From assembly GCF_024435355.1 (NCBI RefSeq), contig NZ_JAMJWG010000014.1:1-64000 (forward strand): DNA of 64,000 nucleotides, given 5' to 3'. Origin of the DNA: Streptomyces odontomachi. Its GTDB lineage: Bacteria; Actinomycetota; Actinomycetes; Streptomycetales; Streptomycetaceae. The notes beneath the pieces are model-generated. The model was not told the DNA's origin. It saw nothing but the letters and a program-made list of their open reading frames with translations, and did not search any database. Both the position numbers and the translations under genes were made by a program. Positions 17,653 to 25,786 of the stretch are shown piece after piece (position 1 is the stretch's first letter; each line of letters starts with the position of its first letter).

Positions 17653-18096
17653 TCAGCTCTGGTTGAAGAATCCGTCGGTCGGGCGACCAAGCGTCTGACC
17701 GTTGACGATCTGCGTGTGGGCGGGTGTGAGCAGGAAGACGCGGGTGGCCACCCGGTCGATGGAGCCGCGTAGACCGAAGATCAGGCCTGCCGCGAAGTCC
17801 ACCACGCGCTTGGCGTCGGCGGGCTCCATCGCCGTGAGGTTCATGATCACCGGAACGCCGTCGCGGAACAGCTCGCCGATGATGCGGGCGTCCCGGAAGC
17901 TGTCCGGGGTGACCGTACCGATCCGGCGGCCCTGTGCCTCGGCCTTCTCGTCGGCGATCCGCACCCGGGGGTCGGTCACCCAGGCGTCGCCGGATTCCCT
18001 GTCGGATCCGTCTTCCTCGTAGCCGTCGTAGTAACGCTCGTCGTCGCTGTCGTCGACGAGGCCCAACCAGGCACTCGCCTTGCGCACCGATCCCAT
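17653..18096 (-). CDS. sflA: SepF-like cell division protein (SflA type)
   Basis: A 147-residue protein with the SepF architecture: a short amphipathic start (MGSVRKASAWLGLVDD), an acidic linker (DDERYYDGYEEDGSDRESGD), and the SepF core from about residue 55 (FRDARIIGELFRDGVPVIMN, then ADAKRVVDFAAGLIFGLRG). SepF tethers FtsZ to the membrane. Streptomyces carry SepF in the dcw cluster plus two SepF-like paralogues (SflA, SflB) that modulate FtsZ and DivIVA positioning. Absence of dcw genes here and the neighbourhood (der side of the chromosome) indicate the SflA paralogue; symbol from recalled synteny. GAGAGGAGG precedes the ATG by 6 nt. Confidence 0.85.
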   Translation of the reverse strand: MGSVRKASAWLGLVDDSDDERYYDGYEEDGSDRESGDAWVTDPRVRIADEKAEAQGRRIGTVTPDSFRDARIIGELFRDGVPVIMNLTAMEPADAKRVVDFAAGLIFGLRGSIDRVATRVFLLTPAHTQIVNGQTLGRPTDGFFNQS

Positions 18097-18518
18097 GGAC
18101 GCCTCCTCTCGCCGCGGTCATTCTCCTCCGCATCCACCCCTATGGTTGTCCATGATGCGGATGCCGCGCCAAGGGGATAGTCGCCGCGCGGGAATTTCGT
18201 GACGGTACTGGTGCACACACATTCCCTCTTTGCGCCTTGATACTCAAGCTTCTTACCGTGCAGAGTTGCTGACTGAGAGTGAAATAATATTCTTCCCGGC
18301 GTACGGGTGACAGCCGCGGCGTACGGGTGAACCCGCCGAGGTCGGTACGATGCCGCAGGTCATGCGGTAGTCGTCGGCGGCGCGCCGAACCGCCGCTGGT
18401 ATACGCCGCGTCACTGCCACGGGGTGGGTGAGGGCACCGAAACGCGGCTGAGAGTACGCGGTGATCGAACAGCGCGCCTATGCCGTCCAGGAATTGGGAC
18501 AACACCACGGGGGAGCAA
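18097..18518. other. Divergent promoter region between sflA and the DUF5685 gene
   Basis: A 422-bp region without genes. It is AT-richer around 18235-18300 (GAAATAATATTCTT). It holds a 14-bp direct repeat CGGCGTACGGGTGA at 18297-18310 and 18317-18330 (20-bp period), probably a tandem regulator site. GGGGGAG sits just before the GTG of the DUF5685 gene. Confidence 0.55.
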
Positions 18519-19769
18519 GTGTTCGGAATCGTCAGGCCGTGCGGTCATCGTCTCGGCGCCGGCATGAAGGCCCAGTGGACGGCGCACCTGTGCGGTCTCT
18601 GTCTGGCGCTGCGTGCCGACCACGGCCAGTTCGCACGCGTGGTCACCAATTACGACGGGCTGCTGATATCCGTCCTGACGGAGGCTCAGTCCGCCACGCC
18701 GGGCGATGCACGGCGCACCGCAGGACCGTGCCCCCTGCGCGGCATGCGCACCGCGTCCGTCGCCCGCGGCGAAGGCGCCCGGCTGGCTGCCGCCGTTTCC
18801 CTCGTCCTCGCCGCCGCCAAGGTGCGCGACCATGTGGCCGACGGCGACGGACTGCTGGCGCACCGTCCGGTCGCGGCCGCGGCGCGCCGGGTCGCGGTGG
18901 GCTGGAGCCGGGCGGGGGAACGCACCGGTGCCGCGGTCGGCTTCGACACGGCGGTGCTCGTCGAGGCGGTCGACCGGCAGCTCGACGTCGAGGCCCTGGC
19001 GGGACCCGGCACCCCGCTGCTGCACCTCACCGAGCCGACCGAGACCGCGACCGCAGCGGCCTTCGCGCACACCGCCCGGCTCGCCGGCCGGCCGCACAAC
19101 GCCGCACCGCTCGCCGAGGCCGGCCGGCTCTTCGGACGGCTCGCCCATCTGCTGGACGCCGTCGAGGACCGGACCGTCGACGCGGCTACCGGCGCCTGGA
19201 ACCCCCTCACCGCCACCGGCACCGGACACGCCGAGGCGCGCCGCCTCGCCGACGACGCACTGCACGGGATCCGGCTCGCCCTGCGCGACGTGGAGTTCAC
19301 CGACGGCCGGCTCACCCACCTGCTGCTGGTGCACGAACTGCGCCGCTCCGTCGACCGTGCCTTCGGCACCACGACCTGTACCCATCAGGGCGCCCGGCCG
19401 GGCGGCCCGATTCCGGCTGACCCGGCCGGCAGCACGTACCCGCCGCCCGGGCCGGGCCGGCACCCGCACCCGTCCGGCCCCGGTGGCAGCCCCTACCCGC
19501 CGACTCCCGGCGGTGGGTCCTGGCCCGGGCTGCCGGAACCACCGCGCCGGTCACGCGGCTTCCTCTCCGGGTGCGCCATCGGACTCGGGCTCTGCTGCAC
19601 CTGCCAGGTGTGCTGCGCCAATGAGTTCGAGGGCCCCTGGTCGGGCAGGAAGCGCGAAGGCGTGTGCCGCGACTGCGACTGCGACTGTTCGATATGCGAC
19701 TGCGATTGCTGTGACTGCGACTGTTGTGACTGTGATTGCGACTGCTGCGACTGTTCTTGCGACTGCTGA
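18519..19769 (+). CDS. DUF5685 protein with Cys-Asp repeat tail
   Basis: A 416-residue protein. The N-terminal about 290 residues are a DUF5685-type domain beginning MFGIVRPCGHRLG and HLCGLCLALRADHGQF, with conserved Cys residues (CGH, CGLC, CPLRG) suggesting metal binding; then comes a Pro/Gly-rich linker, a hydrophobic GFLSGCAIGLGLCC segment with CCTCQVCC, and a terminal 34-residue tract with 18 Cys and 12 Asp. The GTG at 18519 was chosen since the conserved domain starts there, with GGGGGAG 3 nt upstream. The tail is encoded by degenerate GACTGY repeats. Function unknown; membrane-tethered metal binding or redox is an inference. Divergent from sflA. Confidence 0.85.
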   Translation: MFGIVRPCGHRLGAGMKAQWTAHLCGLCLALRADHGQFARVVTNYDGLLISVLTEAQSATPGDARRTAGPCPLRGMRTASVARGEGARLAAAVSLVLAAAKVRDHVADGDGLLAHRPVAAAARRVAVGWSRAGERTGAAVGFDTAVLVEAVDRQLDVEALAGPGTPLLHLTEPTETATAAAFAHTARLAGRPHNAAPLAEAGRLFGRLAHLLDAVEDRTVDAATGAWNPLTATGTGHAEARRLADDALHGIRLALRDVEFTDGRLTHLLLVHELRRSVDRAFGTTTCTHQGARPGGPIPADPAGSTYPPPGPGRHPHPSGPGGSPYPPTPGGGSWPGLPEPPRRSRGFLSGCAIGLGLCCTCQVCCANEFEGPWSGRKREGVCRDCDCDCSICDCDCCDCDCCDCDCDCCDCSCDC

Positions 19770-19797
19770 CTGCTGACTGCTGACTGTGTGACTGCTG
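19670..19797 (+). repeat. GACTGY microsatellite coding the Cys-Asp tail and running past the stop
   Basis: Degenerate tandem GACTGC/GACTGT/GATTGC hexamers encode alternating Cys-Asp. After the TGA the pattern continues as a 7-bp TGACTGC repeat to about 19797, crossing the reading-frame end. Continuation beyond the stop suggests slippage-driven growth rather than only protein-level selection. Confidence 0.8.
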
Positions 19798-20127
19798 GAC
19801 GACAACGGCGGAGGGGAGGGGGTGCAGCCGTCGCGCGCCGCGAATGCGGCGCGGCCGGGCCGGCGGGACGTGTGAAGGCACAAGGGATGTGACGACGCAG
19901 AAGAAGCGCGTGCCGGCGCCGGAGAAGCAGCGTGTGACGACACGGCAGGAACGGCGCGCGGGGGCGCCGTCGGATCGACCAGGAACGCAGCGGGCCACGG
20001 GACGAAGGCGTCACCCCAGGGCGGGCGTCGCGGGTCGGTCCGCGACGGGACCGGCCACCGTGGGTAGCCCGCAGGGCGGCCTCAGACCGCAGCGGGCGGC
20101 CGGGAGCGTGGTCCGCTCACGCGCGCA

Positions 20128-20202
20128 TCAACAACACGATGCCGACCACACGCGACCGAAGTCGATGTGGGAGCGCGAGACCAGCCACAGCTGCGGATAC
20201 AT
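20128..20202 (-). CDS. Putative leader peptide (24 residues), orphan and antisense
   Basis: The minus-strand ATG at 20202 opens a 24-residue peptide containing LVSRSHIDFGRVWSASCC, matching the actinobacterial leader-peptide pattern (R-x-H-[VI]-D-x-x-R-V-x-S-x-x-C) found before sulfur-assimilation and monooxygenase operons, where Cys codons are thought to govern attenuation. It ends with two TGT Cys codons and a TGA. No ribosome-binding site is seen. Oddly, no minus-strand gene follows it; the plausible partner, the flavin monooxygenase operon, lies on the other strand. It may be a relic after rearrangement or part of a divergent regulator. Motif match is good, function inferred. Confidence 0.6.
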   Translation of the reverse strand: MYPQLWLVSRSHIDFGRVWSASCC

Positions 20203-20275
20203 GAGCACAGTGGAACAGGCATTCGTGTGCACGTCAACCCGCTCCTGAGACGGACTGCCCACACTCTGGACACCG

Positions 20276-20304
20276 TTGACAAGCCCTGTGAGGAGACGCG
20301 TAAT
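20276..20304 (+). promoter_or_regulatory. Housekeeping-type promoter for the monooxygenase operon
   Basis: A TTGACA -35 (20276-20281), 17-nt spacer and CGTAAT -10 (20299-20304) lie about 95 bp before the small first frame. TTGACA is the ideal HrdB-type hexamer, uncommon by chance at this GC content. Confidence 0.6.
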
Positions 20305-20399
20305 CTCAGCGTGACGGACCGTCGCTGAGGGGCTTCGGTCCGCCCGTGCCGTGTGAAGGCCACCACCCGTGTGGGATCAAGAATCCACGGAGCCTTCGC

Positions 20400-20552
20400 A
20401 TGCCCCCGAGCACCCTCGTCCGCGCCCTTCCCGATGCCGCCCGCCGCCACCCGGCACGCCAACGGGACGTGGCCGACGGCTACTTCACCCCCGCCATCGT
20501 GGATACGCGCGGCCAGCGGCACGGCGTGCGCGGCCCGGAGCGCAGCCGATGA
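20400..20552 (+). CDS. Small 50-residue protein coupled to the flavoprotein
   Basis: An ATG frame with arginine-rich product (PDAARRHPARQRDVADGYFT) whose TGA overlaps the next ATG (ATGA at 20549-20552), the coupling arrangement seen elsewhere in this window. It follows the promoter at 20276. No family recognised. It may be a translational leader for the flavoprotein rather than a functional protein; no strong ribosome-binding site is present. Confidence 0.4.
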   Translation: MPPSTLVRALPDAARRHPARQRDVADGYFTPAIVDTRGQRHGVRGPERSR

Positions 20553-22381
20553 GGAACACCGTGGTCATCGTGGGCGCGGGGCCGCGCGGCACCGGGATCC
20601 TGGAGCGGATCGCGGCCAACGCACCGGCAGGCCAGGCAGGCTGGGACTTCGCCACCGGCACCCCGCTGGACATCCACCTCGTCGACCCGTACCCGCCGGG
20701 CGGCGGTCGCATCTGGCGCCAGGACCAGTCCCCGCTGCTGTGGATGAACTCGCAGGCCGAGGACGTCACCATGTTCGGCGACGAGAGCGTGCGGCTCGCT
20801 GGCCCGCTGCACACCGGGCCCACCCTGCACGAGTGGGCGGGCATCGCCGGACGGACCTTCGCCGACCGCCGGCTCCAGGGCGGCTACCTGAACTGGGTGT
20901 ACGAGAAGTCCCTGGCGGCGTTGCCGTCCGGCATCACCGTGCACTACCACCCGCGCCGCGCACTGCGGGTGACGGGCCCGCGCAAGGGCCGCCAGCAGGT
21001 CTGGCTCGACGGCAGTGCGCAGCCGCTCAGCGCCGACCTGGTGGTCCTCGCCCTCGGCCACCTCGACGCCGCACTCGACGAGGAACAGCGCGCGCTCGCC
21101 GACCACGCACGGCGCCACGGCCTGACGTACCTACCGCCGGACTACACCGCCGACAGCGACCTGACGGCGCTCGCGCCGGGCGAGCCGGTGCTGGTGCGCG
21201 GCTTCGGACAGGCCTTCGTCGACCTCATGGTGCTGCTCGGCGAGGGACGTGGCGGGCGCTTCGAGAAGCAGGGCGGCGACCCGGCCGAGCTGACCTACCG
21301 CCCCTCGGGGCGCGAGCCCGTGCTGTACGTCGGTTCGCGCCGCGGGGTGCCCTACCACTCCAAGATCGGCTACGCCCTGGCCGGCGAACGGCCGCCACTG
21401 CCGCGGTTCTTCGGCCCCGCCGAGGTGGCAGCCCTGCTGGCGCGCCGCGGGCAGCCGTCCGAAGCGGGCGGGTCCGGTGGCGGGCTCGACTTCCGCCGCG
21501 ACGCCTGGCCGCTCGTCGCCAAGGAGCTGGGTTTCGCCCACTACCACCGGTTGTTCACCGCCCACCCCGAGCGCACCCGGGCCGGCTGGACCTGGGCCGC
21601 CTTCGAGAAGGCCTATGCGGAGGCGAATCCGTACGGGCCCGACCTCGGCGTGCTCGCGGCGGTGGCCGTGCCCGCCCCGGCCGACCGGCTCGACCTCGCC
21701 GCGCTCGACCGCCCGCTGGCCGGGGTGCGGTACGCCGCGCTCCCCGCGTTCCAGGAGCGGCTCCGCAGCCATGTCCGCGCCGACCTCGCGCGCCGGCACC
21801 ACCCCGCGCACGACGCCGACCTGGCCGTGTTCTTCGCGCTGCTGTCGGTGTACGGGCAACTGGTCAGGCTCGGTGACATCGGCACGTGGTGGCACGGGTT
21901 CTTCAGCTTCATGGCCTCCGGCCCGCCCGGACCCCGGCTGCGGCAACTCCTGGCACTGTCCCGGGCGGGCCTGGTGCGGTTCCTCGGCGCCGGCATGACC
22001 GTGACCGCACGCCCCGGCGCCTACGCGGCCACCAGCAGGACGGTGCCGTGCAGTGTCACGGCCCGCGCCCTGGTCGAGGCCCGGCTGCCGGACCCGGCCG
22101 GCAACCGGGTCCGCGATCCGCTGCTGGCACGGCTGTACGCGGACGGGGCCGCCGCCACCCCGGCCGGGCTGCTCGCCGTCGACCCGGACGACTTCCGGGT
22201 CCTGGACCGGACGGGGCGTGCGCATCCGCGGCGGTTCGCGCTCGGCCCGTACACCGACGCACGGGGCGCCGCGACGTTCAGCAGGCCCCGCACCGACAGC
22301 CCGGTGATCCGGCAGAACGACGCCGTGGCCCGGGCCGTGCTCGGATTCCTGCGCGACCAGGGCTGTCCGGCGGCCGCCTGA
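20549..22381 (+). CDS. FAD/NAD(P)-binding protein (NAD_binding_9 type)
   Basis: A 610-residue flavoprotein. Seen: an N-terminal dinucleotide-binding motif VIVGAGPRGTGILERI (from residue 6), PYPPGGGRIWRQDQSPLLWM typical of this poorly characterised FAD-NAD(P)-binding family, and LALGHLD in the middle. The reaction is unknown; it may reduce or oxidise a substrate handled by the two downstream flavin-dependent monooxygenases or supply reduced flavin. The ATG at 20549 overlaps the small upstream frame. It is separated from the monooxygenases by 212 bp, with a hairpin after its stop, so a shared transcript is likely but not certain. Confidence 0.85.
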   Translation: MRNTVVIVGAGPRGTGILERIAANAPAGQAGWDFATGTPLDIHLVDPYPPGGGRIWRQDQSPLLWMNSQAEDVTMFGDESVRLAGPLHTGPTLHEWAGIAGRTFADRRLQGGYLNWVYEKSLAALPSGITVHYHPRRALRVTGPRKGRQQVWLDGSAQPLSADLVVLALGHLDAALDEEQRALADHARRHGLTYLPPDYTADSDLTALAPGEPVLVRGFGQAFVDLMVLLGEGRGGRFEKQGGDPAELTYRPSGREPVLYVGSRRGVPYHSKIGYALAGERPPLPRFFGPAEVAALLARRGQPSEAGGSGGGLDFRRDAWPLVAKELGFAHYHRLFTAHPERTRAGWTWAAFEKAYAEANPYGPDLGVLAAVAVPAPADRLDLAALDRPLAGVRYAALPAFQERLRSHVRADLARRHHPAHDADLAVFFALLSVYGQLVRLGDIGTWWHGFFSFMASGPPGPRLRQLLALSRAGLVRFLGAGMTVTARPGAYAATSRTVPCSVTARALVEARLPDPAGNRVRDPLLARLYADGAAATPAGLLAVDPDDFRVLDRTGRAHPRRFALGPYTDARGAATFSRPRTDSPVIRQNDAVARAVLGFLRDQGCPAAA

Positions 22382-22409
22382 GGGTGGCGCCTGCCGCGGA
22401 CGCCCTCAG
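22378..22409 (+). terminator. Hairpin overlapping the flavoprotein stop
   Basis: CTGAGGG and CCCTCAG arms enclose 18 nt; the left arm includes the TGA. It may attenuate or process between the flavoprotein and monooxygenase genes. Confidence 0.4.
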
Positions 22410-22593
22410 ACGGCCCCGCAGCCACGTCCGGCACGCGCACCGACCACCCGGAATCCGCGAACCGGCACCCCTCCTTCCTGACACCCCACCTCCCGCGGCA
22501 CCCCCCGCAAGAGCAGCACCGCACCGCACCACACCGCACCCACCGCGAAACCCATGACGACGCTCCGGCCCGGCAAGAGAGAGGACGCACACC

Positions 22594-23676
22594 ATGACCG
22601 CAAGGACCGGTCGGAGACGGCTGCTGCACCTGGCCGTCGCCCTCGACCGCCCCGGGGCGTACGACGCGACCGGCCCCGTGGCGATGGCCCGCCTCGCCGA
22701 GCAGGGTGCGCTGGACTTCGTGACCCTCGGCGACTCCTTCGTCCGGCCCGGCCTCGACGCGCTCGCGGTGCTGGCCCGGGTCGCGCCCGCCACCACGCGG
22801 ATCGGCCTGGTGCCGACGGTGACGACCACGCACACCGAGCCCTTCCACGTCCAGGCGGCGGTGGCCACCCTCGACTGGGTGAGCCGGGGCCGGGCCGGTT
22901 GGCAGGCCGAGGTGTCGGCCACCGAGGAGGAGGCCCGGCTGTTCGGACGCCGGCACGCCGTCCCCGTCGACGCGCTCTGGCAGGAGGCCGCCGACGTCGC
23001 CGACGTGGCCAGGCGGCTGTGGGACAGCTGGGAGGACGACGCCGAGATCCGCGACGTGGCGACCGGGCGCTTCATCGACCGCACCAAGCTGCACTATGTC
23101 GACTTCCACGGCGGCACCTTCTTCGTGAAGGGCCCCTCGATCGTGCCCCGGCCTCCGCAGGGCCACCCGGTGATCGTCGTCGACGCCGCCCAGCCCGCGG
23201 CCCGTGACGCCGCCGCACGCCATGCCGACGTGGCCCTGATCCCCGCCACGTCGGGCGCCGAGGCCGCGGCGTCCCGCACCGAGCTGCGGGACGCGGCGCG
23301 GGCGTACGGCCGGGACCCGGACACCCTGCGGGTGCTGGCCTCGCTCGCCGTCGACCTGAGCGGTGGCGAGCACTCCGCCGCACGGGGCCACGGCGGTGGC
23401 GGACCGCGCCGCACCGCCGACTGCCCCTTCTACCGGGGCGGCCCCGTCGACCTGGCGGAGCTGATGACCGACTGGCACGCCGCCGGCGCCGTCGACGGCT
23501 TCCACTTCAGGTCGGCCGAGCCGCACGGTGACCTGGAACGCCTCGTGAACGGCACCGTGGCGCTGCTCCAGCACCGCGGGACGTTCCGCACCTTCTATCC
23601 GGGCAGCACGCTCAGGGAGCACCTGGGCCTGGCCCACCCCGCCAACCGGCACGCCCGCGCCGGGGGAGCCGCATGA
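22594..23676 (+). CDS. LLM-class flavin-dependent monooxygenase
   Basis: A 360-residue member of the bacterial luciferase-like superfamily (FMNH2-dependent oxygenation). Seen: a TIM-barrel opening LLHLAVALDRPG, GALDFVTLGDSFV, DWVSRGRAGWQ and PPQGHPVIVVDA, the family's flavin-site landmarks. Related enzymes release sulfur or oxidise organics in sulfur- or carbon-limited cells. The ATG has GAGAGGA upstream, and the stop overlaps the next start (ATGA), so it is coupled to the second monooxygenase. It lacks a recognisable FMN reductase partner nearby; the flavoprotein upstream may do this. Confidence 0.88.
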   Translation: MTARTGRRRLLHLAVALDRPGAYDATGPVAMARLAEQGALDFVTLGDSFVRPGLDALAVLARVAPATTRIGLVPTVTTTHTEPFHVQAAVATLDWVSRGRAGWQAEVSATEEEARLFGRRHAVPVDALWQEAADVADVARRLWDSWEDDAEIRDVATGRFIDRTKLHYVDFHGGTFFVKGPSIVPRPPQGHPVIVVDAAQPAARDAAARHADVALIPATSGAEAAASRTELRDAARAYGRDPDTLRVLASLAVDLSGGEHSAARGHGGGGPRRTADCPFYRGGPVDLAELMTDWHAAGAVDGFHFRSAEPHGDLERLVNGTVALLQHRGTFRTFYPGSTLREHLGLAHPANRHARAGGAA

Positions 23677-24989
23677 GCAGCGCGCCGAAGAAGCAGATGC
23701 ACCTGGCCGCCCACTTCCCGGGCGTCAACAACACCACCGTCTGGTCCGACGCACGCTCCGGGTCGCAGATCGACTTCGCCTCCTTCACGCATCTGGCCGC
23801 CACCGCGGAGCGCGGCCTGTTCGACTTCTTCTTCCTCGCCGAAGGGCTACGCCTGCGCGAGCACAAGGGGCGCATCCACGACCTGGACGTGGTCGGCCGT
23901 CCGGAGTCCCTCACGGTGCTCAGCGCGCTGGCCGCCGTCACCGACCGGCTCGGCCTCGCGGCCACCGTCAACGCCACCTTCAACGAGCCGTACGAGCTGG
24001 CCCGCCGGCTCGCCTCGCTCGACCACCTCAGCGGCGGCCGGGCCGCATGGAACGTGGTCACCTCGTCGGACGCTTTCACCGGCGAGAACTTCCGGCGCGG
24101 CGGCTTCCTGAACCGGGCGGAGCGGTACACGCGCGCCGCCGAGTTCGTGGCCACCGCCCGCGAGCTGTGGGACTCCTGGCCGCCGGACGGCCGGCAGCGG
24201 CCCTTCGCGCACCGTGGGCAGCACTTCGACATCGAGGGCACCTTCACCGTGCCCCGCTGCCCGCAGGGCCACCCCGTCGTCATCCAGGCCGGCGACTCAC
24301 CCGAGGGCCGTGCCTTCGCCGCCGCGACCGCCGACGTCGTCTTCACCCGGCACGGCACGCCGGAGGCAGGCCGGGAGTTCTACCGGGACGTCAAGGGGCG
24401 GCTGGCCGGACACGGGCGCCGGTCCGAAGACCTGAAGATCATGCCCGGGGTCGGCTTCGTGCTCGGTGACACCGCGGCCGAGGCACAGGAGCGGGCCGCC
24501 GAGATCCGGCGGCAGCAGATCTCCCCGCAGAACGCCATCGTCGCCCTCGAGCAGGTCTGGGGCGTGGACCTGTCGTCCTACGACCCCGACGGGCCGCTGC
24601 CCGACTTCGACCCCGACCCCGGCGCGACGGTCGTGCAGGGCAGGGTCAAGGGGGCCGACCCGATCGGCACCGCGCGGCGATGGCGAGCCGTCTCCCGTGC
24701 GAAGGGCCTGTCGATCCGGCAGACCGTGATCGAGACCACCGCCCGTCAGGCCTTCGTGGGTACCCCCACGTCGGTCGCCGAACAGATGGACGCCTTCGTG
24801 CAGAGCGACGCCGCGGACGGCTTCATCCTGGTGCCGCATCTCACGCCCGGGGGCCTGGACGAGTTCGTCGCGAAGGTGGTGCCGCTGCTCCAGGAGCGCG
24901 GTGTCTTCCGTACCCGGTACACGGGCACGACCCTGCGTGCCCACCTCGGGCTGCGTGGCCCCGGATCGGCGGCAGCCGGAACCGGCTGA
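23673..24989 (+). CDS. NtaA/SnaA/DszA-family monooxygenase
   Basis: A 438-residue FMNH2-dependent monooxygenase of the NtaA/SnaA/DszA group. Seen: MHLAAHFPGVNNTTVWSD, FDFFFLAEGLRLR, ERYTRAAEFVATARELWDSW, and CPQGHPVVIQAGDSPEGR, diagnostic for the group whose members oxidise nitrilotriacetate, pristinamycin precursors or dibenzothiophene sulfone. Coupled by ATGA overlap to the preceding monooxygenase, implying a two-component or sequential oxidation. The actual substrate is not evident; a sulfur-scavenging role would fit the leader-peptide motif nearby. Confidence 0.9.
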   Translation: MSSAPKKQMHLAAHFPGVNNTTVWSDARSGSQIDFASFTHLAATAERGLFDFFFLAEGLRLREHKGRIHDLDVVGRPESLTVLSALAAVTDRLGLAATVNATFNEPYELARRLASLDHLSGGRAAWNVVTSSDAFTGENFRRGGFLNRAERYTRAAEFVATARELWDSWPPDGRQRPFAHRGQHFDIEGTFTVPRCPQGHPVVIQAGDSPEGRAFAAATADVVFTRHGTPEAGREFYRDVKGRLAGHGRRSEDLKIMPGVGFVLGDTAAEAQERAAEIRRQQISPQNAIVALEQVWGVDLSSYDPDGPLPDFDPDPGATVVQGRVKGADPIGTARRWRAVSRAKGLSIRQTVIETTARQAFVGTPTSVAEQMDAFVQSDAADGFILVPHLTPGGLDEFVAKVVPLLQERGVFRTRYTGTTLRAHLGLRGPGSAAAGTG

Positions 24990-25786
24990 AAGCTGTAAAA
25001 CTGGCACTCTAGGGGATGATCGAATGTAAGGGCGAATTGCAAGGTCGCGTTCCAGCCATTCGCGGTGGCCGGGCTCGGGCTGTCCTCGATGGCGCTGCGG
25101 TCGCGTTCACCGTGACCGCAGCGGGCCGGTTCCGCGGGGCGAGCGAGCGGCCGTTCGCCGTGGTCCGGCCGGGCGGCGCTGGACCGGCACCGGCGGACAC
25201 GCGGCCTGTGCGGTGCTCCTGCACGCGTGGCAGACGGCCGGAACTGCACGCGTCGGGTGGTTGCGGGGCGGGCGGGCCGCGGTGTGCCGTCTTCGCAGAC
25301 GGGACGGACGGTAACGGGAGCTTCCGCTTCCGTTGCGTGCGGGTCGCCGGTCGCGCGGCCACGCCGGTCGACGCCTGCCGGGCCGGCCCGGAGCCACGGG
25401 TGATGCGGCGTCCGAAGCCCCCGGCTGACCGGGTGTTCGTCGCCGGTCGCCCGACCCGGCGCCCGAAGCCCGCTGTGCCGGTGTGTCCGGGAACCCCTTT
25501 GGCCGCCTGCACGTCACACGGTCGGTTGATCACGAGAACCCCGGTGGCGCGCGCAAAGGCGCAGGCAGGCCAGCGGGGCCGGGGTGTTGTCTGCGCGCAG
25601 ACGGCCGAAAGGCGCCCTTGTGGCCGGGTGCCAGGCGAACAAATACTCCGATCAGCGCTTGTCAGGAGCACGGCGCGTTCGCAATCCGGACACCTCTCCT
25701 GATGCGAATGCATCTCCTGGCTGCGCCTCACGGGCCCCAAACCCCACGAAAGCGGGCCCCCGACGTCCCCCAGGAGGGAACGAGCA
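24990..25786. other. 797-bp intergenic region
   Basis: No gene is supported on either strand; open frames here lack family features, and their codon positions show no consistent bias. An AT-richer stretch (24985-25040) follows the monooxygenase stop, without a clear terminator. The right end carries the streptogrisin gene's leader with CAGGAGG (25771-25777). Confidence 0.5.

Larger units (their letters stand above)
19770..20399. other. 630-bp intergenic region with antisense leader peptide and promoter
   Basis: The left end is repeat DNA continuing from the gene before; 19800-20120 is GC-rich with no motif recognised. Then come the minus-strand leader peptide (20128-20202), the plus-strand promoter (20276-20304), and a leader hairpin GGACC/GGTCC around 20316-20341. 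No ordinary gene. Confidence 0.6.

Noticed and set aside
25016..25702. Plus-strand frame of 228 codons in the gap before the streptogrisin gene
   Set aside because: No ribosome-binding site, Arg/Pro/Cys-rich composition, no family features; treated as non-coding.
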